NCBI GenBank assembly: GCA_024276335.1
Contig: JAJRXL010000022.1
Coordinates: forward strand, 1-12,776
Reading direction: 5' to 3'
DNA from: Bacteroidota bacterium
GTDB lineage: Bacteria; Bacteroidota; Ignavibacteria; SZUA-365; JAADGX01
DNA: 12,776 nt
In this document: positions 1 to 5,951 of the stretch, piece after piece
Layout: the number at the start of each line of letters is the position of its first letter
How positions within the stretch are numbered: position 1 is the first letter of the stretch
Made by a program: the position numbers and the translations under genes
Notes under the pieces: model-generated
What the model saw: the letters and a program-made list of their open reading frames with translations, nothing else
Told to the model about the DNA's origin: nothing
Database searches by the model: none

Positions 1-867
1 AAGCGAATTGACGATCTCCCGCGGACCGACGACCAGGACGACAATACCGGCTAGAATGATCCCAAAACCCAGGGCGACGTATCCTTTCTTTCCAAAAAAG
101 AAAAGAACAAGAACCGTAGAAATAATGACGGCCAGGTAACCCGCCCGCGACTGGCTCAGAACCAGTACGATCCACTCCAGCGCCAGGATTACGAACACGA
201 AAGAACGAAACCACCAGTTGTGAAAAAGACTTTGATCGCGTGTCCCCGATTCCTGCGGTCTCCTGACAAAGAGAACGTGCGCGGCTATTGCCGTGGTCAT
301 GGGAATGAACAAGGCCAGCATACCCGCCACCTCGTTGGGATTGAACCCGGAGGTGAAACCCAGCACGGCTAACGAAACGTCTGGACCGGTGCCCAGCGTC
401 TTTGCCACAACCGGCAGCTTGGCGACGTGCTCCATACCGAACACGCACAATACGCTGACCAGGCCGCCGATAACCGTGTATATCCCGATGGATGCTACCG
501 CATAATCCTGCACGGGACGGTGTTCGCGACCACTTTCCTCTCCCCGCCAGGCAAGGAACAGGAAGAACGCGATGGACCACGACAACGTGGTGAACCGTGG
601 AAGGGAAACACGCCAGAACGACGGCGAGATATAAAACGAGGCCGGGATCATCACCAGCAGCAGAAGCAAAACGGGTATCACCAACGCTCCGGGGGGAAAC
701 AACCGTCCGTGCAATACCACCTGGTAGCAGTACTGGAAAACCAGCAACGCGAGCGCAATCCCGATTACGGCTCGAGGCACCCAGTACGGAAAGATGAGCA
801 CGGGAGCGGTTGCGAGGAGAACGAGGCCGGGAATCGCTCGTTTCAGACGGTATGCCGAAGAAGACAT
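1..867 (-). CDS. O-antigen ligase/polymerase-like membrane protein (Wzy_C family), 3' end missing
   Basis: Reading the minus strand from an ATG at 867 gives 289 uninterrupted codons to the window edge, so this is the N-terminal part of a longer protein. The product is strongly hydrophobic, with about eight or nine likely membrane segments. It carries the motif SQSRAGYLA at residues 238-246, which resembles the conserved S-R-(G/A) signature at the start of the Wzy_C domain of O-antigen ligases and polysaccharide polymerases. Such proteins act in the inner membrane, joining or polymerising lipid-linked glycans at the periplasmic face. The start lies 13 bp after the deacetylase stop, and a GAGGA ribosome-binding site overlaps that stop codon, so the two genes are probably co-transcribed. 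In exosortase-A exopolysaccharide loci such a protein often accompanies the deacetylase. The catalytic periplasmic loop lies outside the window, so ligase and polymerase cannot be told apart. Confidence 0.72.
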   Translation of the reverse strand, partial: MSSSAYRLKRAIPGLVLLATAPVLIFPYWVPRAVIGIALALLVFQYCYQVVLHGRLFPPGALVIPVLLLLLVMIPASFYISPSFWRVSLPRFTTLSWSIAFFLFLAWRGEESGREHRPVQDYAVASIGIYTVIGGLVSVLCVFGMEHVAKLPVVAKTLGTGPDVSLAVLGFTSGFNPNEVAGMLALFIPMTTAIAAHVLFVRRPQESGTRDQSLFHNWWFRSFVFVILALEWIVLVLSQSRAGYLAVIISTVLVLFFFGKKGYVALGFGIILAGIVVLVVGPREIVNSL

Positions 868-880
868 GGACAGGAATTCC

Positions 881-1807
881 TCAATCCGTGGAAGATCGAC
901 CCTGATCGTTTGCGGAGCCTGATACCGCCAGGTTGACAACCGGAAGCGCCTCCCTGTTTTCCCTGATGAAATCCCAACAGGTCGTAAACGTGAAATCCCT
1001 GAAGAGCCTTCGTATCTTGCCTTCCGTCGAAGCGAGATTGACGTAGGACTTGAATTCTCGAACGCGGTTCATGGGCAGGCGTGGATGCCGCGGATCGATT
1101 TCCCTCGGATGGATGTAGAACATGACCGGCCGACCGGAAGCAAGCGTTTTTGAAGCCAATCGTCGCACAAGTCGGTACGGAAAGAGCCTAAGGTACCCGC
1201 CGCCCGAAAAACAGATATTCCGCCCAGCCACCCTGATCAACGACACGGGAAGCTCAACGATTTCTTTTCCGCGAAGAGAAACGGTGTACGGTCCGAGCCG
1301 GTTGGAACGCATCCCGCCATGACCCCGGGGCCCCGGGAACACGGAAGAATCATACGTGAACCCTGCCTCGAGCAGCGTTTCGAAAAACCACGGAGCTTCA
1401 TTCCGCACGGAGAAACCGGGCGCCCTGTACCCCCGAACCTGAGTTCCGGACAGGTCTTCCAACAACCGCCTCGAATCCACCATATCGGTCAACACTTCGG
1501 CGGGGTTCATCCGGTAGAGCAAGCGGTGCGAGGAACCATGTGAAGCAATCTCATGTCCTTTTTCCGCCGTTTCCCTGACGAGATGGGGATACCGTTGCGC
1601 GACCCAGCCAAGAAAAAAAAACGTGACCCTCACGTCGTGCTCTTCGCACAAGGACAGCAGGCGATGCGTGTTCCGTTCGACCCTTCCGGGCAGATCATTC
1701 CAGCGAGCAACGGGCGGCGTGGATTCGACATCGAGGATGTGAAACCAATCCTCGACATCCACAGAAAAAATGGAAGTCCCTTTGTTATTCTTTTTCAACA
1801 CAACCAC
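881..1807 (-). CDS. Polysaccharide deacetylase, XrtA/exosortase-associated type (NodB fold, DUF3473-like C-terminus)
   Basis: This 308-residue protein is a carbohydrate esterase family 4 deacetylase, a family that removes N-acetyl groups from exopolysaccharide using a metal. The motifs appear in order: SVDVEDWF (15-22, catalytic and metal Asp D17/D20), TFFFLGW (62-68), the metal-binding SHGSSH (H90, H94), RGYRAPGF (125-132), YDSSVFP (152-158) and YIHPREIDP (231-239, H233). The segment SGGGYLRLFPYRL (201-213) and the HPREIDPRHPRLP region are typical of the XrtA/PEP-CTERM-linked subfamily rather than of chitin or peptidoglycan deacetylases. The start is GTG, because an in-frame stop lies only five codons upstream. 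No good ribosome-binding site precedes it, and GTG at codon 3 or TTG at codon 4 are alternatives. There is no signal peptide, consistent with a cytoplasmic enzyme, as is usual for this subfamily. It is transcribed divergently from rodZ and leads into the O-antigen ligase-like gene. Confidence 0.88.
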   Translation of the reverse strand: MVVLKKNNKGTSIFSVDVEDWFHILDVESTPPVARWNDLPGRVERNTHRLLSLCEEHDVRVTFFFLGWVAQRYPHLVRETAEKGHEIASHGSSHRLLYRMNPAEVLTDMVDSRRLLEDLSGTQVRGYRAPGFSVRNEAPWFFETLLEAGFTYDSSVFPGPRGHGGMRSNRLGPYTVSLRGKEIVELPVSLIRVAGRNICFSGGGYLRLFPYRLVRRLASKTLASGRPVMFYIHPREIDPRHPRLPMNRVREFKSYVNLASTEGKIRRLFRDFTFTTCWDFIRENREALPVVNLAVSGSANDQGRSSTD

Positions 1808-1832
1808 ACGACAATGTAATCAATACGTACAA

Positions 1833-1868
1833 GTCAACAGAGTGAGCATTCATCCGGGGACTGTTGAC
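1833..1868. repeat. Perfect 8-bp inverted repeat, possible operator
   Basis: GTCAACAG at 1833-1840 and its exact reverse complement CTGTTGAC at 1861-1868 are separated by 20 bp. The centre-to-centre distance of 28 bp is a little under three DNA turns. A third half-copy, CAACAG, lies at 1873-1878 and forms a second 6-bp inverted repeat with CTGTTG at 1861-1866. The right arm overlaps the TTGACA box, so a protein bound here could control the rodZ promoter, the deacetylase promoter, or both. That role is inference from position. Confidence 0.4.
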
Positions 1869-1888
1869 ATTCCAACAGAACAGTGAGC
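1835..1888 (+). repeat. Imperfect direct repeat in the divergent region
   Basis: CAACAGAGTGAGC at 1835-1847 recurs at 1873-1888 as CAACAGAACAGTGAGC, the same sequence with a 3-bp insertion. The two copies flank the right arm of the inverted repeat and start 38 bp apart. This may be a tandem binding site or the remains of a small duplication. Confidence 0.4.
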
Positions 1889-2064
1889 CAAGATTTCCAA
1901 AATGCCCGTAACTTCCAAACCGGGAGCACCGACTGTCCGCTTCCCGTGTGAATATGGACACCGGCACCCGCAGCCTACCTTGCTTTTCCCTGGACGCGGT
2001 GGTAAATTCCGGGAGAATTTCGATTCGCGCTTCCTTCACGAGACCAGGTCATCGCAGACTTTTC

Positions 2065-3462
2065 ATGAAACAACTTGGCCAGGAATTAAAAAAAGCCCGT
2101 ATTGACGCAGGATTGACAATCGAGGATATTTTCGAGAAAACCAGGATAAATCCTCGTCACTTGGCGACCATCGAGCGGGGCGATTTCCCTTCCCTCCCTG
2201 CCGCGTACGTGCGGGCATTCATCAAGGAATACGCCCGCTGTGTTGGATTAAATGAACAAGCAATTATCGAACGGTACGACAAGCTGGCCGAGGAGGAGCG
2301 TGGAATCGAGCCGCCTCCCCCGCCGATCGCTGACGAACGCGTCCTCCCGCAGCCGGACGACACGGTGGAATTCATTCCTCCCGTACCAAAACACGTGGTA
2401 GTGGAAGGCAAGGTCGAAATATCCAGGGATGAAAATTTTCAACCACCGGTGCGCAAATCCACGTACCTCCCACGCGAGAAGCGTCCTGGTGGCCAACCCA
2501 AAAAACCCGTTCCCCGTAAACCTGCAGAACCTCCCCCTCCCGGCAAGGCAGACGCCGGTAAATCCAAAACGCCCCCCCCAAAAAGTCCACCGGCGCCCGG
2601 TGCGAAAAAGACAGCCCCGGAAACGCGCGGCGCTAAACCACCCGCCCAAAGACCACCGATGCGCAAGGATATTCAAGGCGACGCTCCGGGAAAGAAATCG
2701 ATTGAATCACAACCCCGTGCAACCGGGGCAAAGAAACCGGAAAAGCGCTTTATCGACTTGATTATTGATGATTCGTCCTCCCCCGCCGGTAAAGCAGAAA
2801 AGGGGAAACCTTCCATCCCCAAGGTGCCGCCCAGATCGAAAGCGCCACCACCCAAACCCCCTTCGGGACGGAAAAGGGGGCCCGGCCACCCGGGCGGTTC
2901 TCCTCCCCCGCCACGGCCACCCAAGCCTCGGCAGAACCCGATGCAGAGAAGGTATACCGCCTGGCTGATTCTCTTTATTGTCGTTTTGAGCATTTACACG
3001 GTCGTCCGGTACAGCGAGCAGCCGGTAGCGCAGTTGGATATGCGCGACACCACCGCCGTGGACTATCCAACCGAACTTTTCGTCGATTCCACCGCTCTCC
3101 TTCTCGAACAGCCGGAGCTTTTCCCCACGGACACGATTATCGAATCCATTCCCGAGGAAGAACTGGCGTTACAGCCGGAAAAGAAGGTCTTCACGCAGGC
3201 GGACAGCATGGTGCTGGAGGCATTTACGTCGGCACCGGTTTACTACAACATCCTCATGGATTCCGTCCGAAGCGAACGTGGCAACCTGGGTTCCAACGAT
3301 CACAAGGCGTGGAAGGCCATGGATCAGTTCCTAGTAACTGTCGGCGACGCGGGGGCAATTACGTTCGTCCTGAACGGCGTCGAGCTGGGCAACCTGGGAG
3401 AGAGCGGTATGTTGATCAAGAACTATCGAATCACGCGCGAGTTGCTCAACAAGGGAAATTGA
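2065..3462 (+). CDS. rodZ: RodZ-like cell-shape protein: HTH domain, long Pro/Lys-rich linker, one membrane span, DUF4115-like domain
   Basis: RodZ links the MreB cytoskeleton to the membrane and the elongation machinery. From ATG 2065 the protein is 465 residues. Residues 1-70 form the RodZ-type helix-turn-helix (GQELKKARIDAGLTIEDI, then INPRHLATIERGDFPSLP and YVRAFIKEYARCVGLN). Residues 83-292 are a low-complexity Pro/Lys-rich linker with several polyproline runs, including five prolines at 83-87 and four at 156-159. A single membrane span follows at about 297-316 (AWLILFIVVLSIYTVV), then an acidic periplasmic spacer, and a C-terminal domain at about 385-465 with VTVGDAGAITFVLNGVELG, as in DUF4115. 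The frame is open back to 1948, but the extra 39 residues are unlike RodZ and 2065 starts at the expected point. No strong ribosome-binding site is visible. The linker is much longer than in Escherichia coli RodZ and lies on the cytoplasmic side. The stop overlaps the ligA start. Confidence 0.85.
   Translation: MKQLGQELKKARIDAGLTIEDIFEKTRINPRHLATIERGDFPSLPAAYVRAFIKEYARCVGLNEQAIIERYDKLAEEERGIEPPPPPIADERVLPQPDDTVEFIPPVPKHVVVEGKVEISRDENFQPPVRKSTYLPREKRPGGQPKKPVPRKPAEPPPPGKADAGKSKTPPPKSPPAPGAKKTAPETRGAKPPAQRPPMRKDIQGDAPGKKSIESQPRATGAKKPEKRFIDLIIDDSSSPAGKAEKGKPSIPKVPPRSKAPPPKPPSGRKRGPGHPGGSPPPPRPPKPRQNPMQRRYTAWLILFIVVLSIYTVVRYSEQPVAQLDMRDTTAVDYPTELFVDSTALLLEQPELFPTDTIIESIPEEELALQPEKKVFTQADSMVLEAFTSAPVYYNILMDSVRSERGNLGSNDHKAWKAMDQFLVTVGDAGAITFVLNGVELGNLGESGMLIKNYRITRELLNKGN
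3451..3455 (+). promoter_or_regulatory. Ribosome-binding site of ligA
   Basis: AAGGG lies six bases before the ATG at 3462, inside the last codons of rodZ. It supports that start over the frame extension back to 3309, which would overlap rodZ by 154 bp and add residues unlike DNA ligase. Confidence 0.6.
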
Positions 3463-5495
3463 TGTCAGACCCGACCATCCCGCCGGACATCAGGAAAGAG
3501 CATGAAAAATTGTGTCGCGAAATACGCGAACACGATTACCGCTACTACGTGCTGGCCGACCCGGTCATCTCCGACCGGGAATATGACCTCCTGATGGAGA
3601 GGCTTCTCCGGCTCGAGAAACAATATCCCGGGCTTGTGACACCCGATTCCCCCTCACAACGTGTTGGAGGTGAACCGACTCGCGAGTTTGCCCAGGTTCG
3701 ACACCCCACGCCGATGTTGAGCCTGGCCAATACCTATTCACCGCAGGAGGTGCGCGAATTCCACCGCCGGGCATCGGAAACACTGGGACGTGATGACTTC
3801 GCATACACGGCCGAACTCAAGATCGACGGCGTCGCCATTTCGCTTCTTTACGAAGACGGTCTTCTCGTTCGCGGGGCTACCAGGGGCGACGGAACCATCG
3901 GCGACGACGTCACCGCGAACGTCCGTACGATCCGCAGCATTCCCCTTCGCATCCGCGGGACGGAGGCAGGCAGGTTCGAAGTGCGCGGCGAGGTGTTCAT
4001 GTCCAAGGAAGACTTCGCCCGCCTGAACGAAGAACGTCTGCTGGCAGGTGAGAAGCAATTTGCGAATCCCCGTAATTACACCGCCGGTACGCTGAAACTC
4101 CAGGACCCGAAAATCGTGGCGGAACGTCCTCTCGATTTTTTCGCCTATTACTTCCACCCGCTCGATGAGATGGCTCCGCGCTTCACGTCCCACCATGAGT
4201 CGCTGGCCTGGTTGCGTAAATCCGGTCTTCCGGTGAATCCTCACAATCGACTCTGCCCATCGATCGAGGATGTCTTGAAGTACTGCGAAGAATGGGAAGC
4301 AAAGCGGTTCGATTTGCCCTACGATATCGACGGCGTAGTCGTGAAAATCGACGATCTGCGCCTTCAGGATCAACTGGGAGCGGTTGCGAGGAGCCCGCGC
4401 TGGGCCATCGCCTTCAAGTTCTCCGCTCAGCAGGCTCAAACGGTTTTGAAAAACATCACGCTCCAGGTGGGAAGACTCGGCACGATCACGCCGGTGGCGG
4501 AACTGGAGCCCGTGCTCCTGGCCGGTTCCACCATCAGCCGCGCTACGCTTCACAACCAGGATTACATTACCGAACACGACATTCGCATCGGTGATACCGT
4601 CGTCGTCGAAAAGGGAGGCGATGTCATCCCTAAGGTCAGCGCCGTCATCCTCGAGAAAAGACCCGCGGGAACGAAACCGTATTACATCTCGGGGCGTTGC
4701 CCGTCCTGCGGCGCTCCGTTGCGACGACCGGAAGGCGAAGCCGCATATTACTGTGAGAATGTCGCTTGTCCCGCCCAGGTTCGCGGACGCATCACGCACT
4801 TTGCATCGCGCGGGGCCATGGACATCGAGGGGCTCGGAGAAGCGAACGTTGACGTGCTCGTCTCCAAGCGCTTTCTACAAACCGTCGCGGATATTTACAC
4901 CTTGCACCAGCATAAAGCGGAACTCGTGAAGCTGGAACGATTCGGGGCGAAAAGCGTCGACAATCTCTTGCGCGCAATCGAACAATCGAAACAACGGCCG
5001 TTCGAAAAAGTCCTTTTTGCCCTCGGGATTCGTTTTGTCGGAGAAGAAGTCGCTCGCATCCTTGCTCATCATTTCCGCGACATGGACGCGCTCATGCAGG
5101 CCAGCCACGAGGAACTGGAAGCAGTCAACGGGATCGGACCCAGGATCGCGGAGAGCATCCGGTCTTTTTTCACCGACCGAACCAATCTCGAGGTACTGCA
5201 CGCATTGCGCAAGGCAGGATTACAATTTCGTATCGAGGAAGAAGCACAGGCAACCGTCGAGGATCCGTCGTTCGCGGGAAAGACTTTTGTCCTGACGGGA
5301 ACGTTGGAGCGTTTCACGCGGACCGAAGCAAAACGCCTTGTTGAATCACGGGGTGGCAAGGTTGCAGGAAGCGTGAGTAAGAAAACAGATGCGGTTATCG
5401 CGGGCATCGATCCCGGCTCCAAGCTTACCCGCGCAAAGGAACTGGGAATCGAAATCTGGGATGAAAAAACCTTCCTTCGGAAATTGCATCTATGA
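3462..5495 (+). CDS. ligA: NAD-dependent DNA ligase LigA
   Basis: LigA seals nicks in replication and repair using NAD+ and is essential in most bacteria. The 677-residue length is normal for the family. The NMN-binding Ia domain is at the N-terminus (HDYRYYVLADPVISDREYD). The adenylation domain has the nucleophile K120 in ELKIDG, then VRGEVFMS, DGVVVKIDD and WAIAFKFSA. The OB-fold region contains VGRLGTITPVAELEPVLLAG and ATLHN. A four-cysteine zinc finger is formed by C413, C416, C431 and C436. Helix-hairpin-helix repeats follow at about 490-590, and a BRCT domain at about 600-677 (FAGKTFVLTGTLERFTRTEA). Every domain is present, so the enzyme should be functional. Small departures from the usual consensus are VGRLG instead of VGRTG and FKFSA instead of FKFPA. 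The start codon shares one base with the rodZ stop (TGATG), indicating translational coupling. Confidence 0.97.
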   Translation: MSDPTIPPDIRKEHEKLCREIREHDYRYYVLADPVISDREYDLLMERLLRLEKQYPGLVTPDSPSQRVGGEPTREFAQVRHPTPMLSLANTYSPQEVREFHRRASETLGRDDFAYTAELKIDGVAISLLYEDGLLVRGATRGDGTIGDDVTANVRTIRSIPLRIRGTEAGRFEVRGEVFMSKEDFARLNEERLLAGEKQFANPRNYTAGTLKLQDPKIVAERPLDFFAYYFHPLDEMAPRFTSHHESLAWLRKSGLPVNPHNRLCPSIEDVLKYCEEWEAKRFDLPYDIDGVVVKIDDLRLQDQLGAVARSPRWAIAFKFSAQQAQTVLKNITLQVGRLGTITPVAELEPVLLAGSTISRATLHNQDYITEHDIRIGDTVVVEKGGDVIPKVSAVILEKRPAGTKPYYISGRCPSCGAPLRRPEGEAAYYCENVACPAQVRGRITHFASRGAMDIEGLGEANVDVLVSKRFLQTVADIYTLHQHKAELVKLERFGAKSVDNLLRAIEQSKQRPFEKVLFALGIRFVGEEVARILAHHFRDMDALMQASHEELEAVNGIGPRIAESIRSFFTDRTNLEVLHALRKAGLQFRIEEEAQATVEDPSFAGKTFVLTGTLERFTRTEAKRLVESRGGKVAGSVSKKTDAVIAGIDPGSKLTRAKELGIEIWDEKTFLRKLHL

Positions 5496-5600
5496 TACAC
5501 CATCCGGATATTTCCGATCGCCGGTGTTTCCAGTGATTTTCACTCCCGTATTAAAGAACAAGAACAAAATAACATCCCTTTACACACTAGCGATAACACT
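5496..5600 (+). other. Intergenic gap between ligA and the STAS gene
   Basis: This 105-bp gap is the only non-coding break in the rightward block. It contains weak dyads: ACACC (5497-5501) with GGTGT (5523-5527) enclosing CGGA/TCCG (5505-5516), and AGTGA/TCACT at 5532-5544. Neither has a convincing T-tract, so I do not call a terminator. The downstream half is A-rich and could hold a promoter, but no good -35/-10 pair is visible. There is no Shine-Dalgarno sequence before the ATG at 5601. Confidence 0.4.
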
Positions 5601-5942
5601 ATGAAATACGATCTCAGACGCTCCGACGACCTCGCGGTCATGGTACTCCACGAAAAACGCCTGGATTCCAACAACACTCCCGCCCTGAAAGCCGAGCTCC
5701 TTGTCGTGGCGAGCGAAGAAATATCCGTCCTCTTTCTTGACGTGTCTGAAGTGGAGTTTTGCGACAGCAGCGGCATCAGCGCTCTCTTGCTGGCCGAACG
5801 CCAGATGCGTGAACACGACGGCCAGGTCGGTATCATCGATGTCGGCGGCGCCGTGACCAACGTGCTGAAAATCGCCAAGCTGGATACCGTCTTCCCCATT
5901 TTTTCCTCACAGGAAGAAGCCTACAATGCCCTGGAAGATTGA
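5601..5942 (+). CDS. Single-domain STAS protein, anti-sigma factor antagonist-like
   Basis: The whole 113-residue protein is one STAS domain, the fold of SpoIIAA/RsbV anti-sigma factor antagonists. The core motif VEFCDSSGISALLLAERQM starts at residue 51. The DSSG element (55-58) has a serine, S57, at the position equivalent to the SpoIIAA serine phosphorylated by its partner kinase, so phospho-switching is plausible. The N-terminus begins directly with the first STAS strand, which supports the start. It has no membrane segment and should be cytoplasmic. No partner HATPase kinase, PP2C phosphatase or sigma factor is in view. Instead the next gene begins 9 bp after the stop and encodes a sodium/solute symporter. 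The protein could therefore act in a general partner-switch pathway encoded elsewhere or, more speculatively, regulate the adjacent transporters. Confidence 0.85.
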   Translation: MKYDLRRSDDLAVMVLHEKRLDSNNTPALKAELLVVASEEISVLFLDVSEVEFCDSSGISALLLAERQMREHDGQVGIIDVGGAVTNVLKIAKLDTVFPIFSSQEEAYNALED

Positions 5943-5951
5943 TTCCACAGC

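Larger units (their letters stand above)
1808..2064. promoter_or_regulatory. Divergent intergenic region between the polysaccharide block and rodZ
   Basis: This 257-bp region has no convincing gene. Short open frames here have no recognisable content. It must hold the promoters for both flanking transcription units. On the plus strand a perfect -35-like TTGACA lies at 1864-1869, but the -10 options at 17-19 bp spacing are poor (CAAGAT at 19 bp). A second plus-strand pair is TTGCTT at 1980-1985 with TAAATT at 2003-2008, spaced by 17 bp. An imperfect hairpin pairs 1921-1927 with 1939-1946, with one bulged base. The repeats at 1833-1888 are listed separately. Promoter assignments are tentative. 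Confidence 0.45.

Noticed and set aside
427..936. Plus-strand open frame opposite the O-antigen ligase-like gene
   Set aside because: The translation is hydrophilic and low complexity, whereas the minus strand gives a polytopic membrane protein with a family motif and a ribosome-binding site.
1809..1837. Minus-strand promoter TTGACT with a -10 at 1809-1814 for the deacetylase
   Set aside because: The -10 match is poor, and the predicted start of transcription would fall inside the GTG start codon.
1948..2064. N-terminal extension of rodZ by 39 codons
   Set aside because: The added residues have no similarity to RodZ, and the helix-turn-helix begins right after the ATG at 2065.
2429..2968. 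Alternative-frame plus-strand open frames within rodZ
   Set aside because: They are shadows of the Pro/Lys-rich linker in another frame, with no start signals or recognisable content.
3309..3461. N-terminal extension of ligA overlapping rodZ
   Set aside because: It would overlap rodZ by 154 bp. The ATG at 3462 has a good ribosome-binding site and gives a normal-length ligase.
3738..4799. Open frame of 353 codons on the minus strand inside ligA
   Set aside because: It lies wholly antisense to well-conserved ligA motifs and its translation has no recognisable domain. It is a by-product of codon bias in a GC-rich gene.
5497..5544. Rho-independent terminator after ligA
   Set aside because: The dyads are short (4-5 bp), and no convincing T-tract follows the stems.
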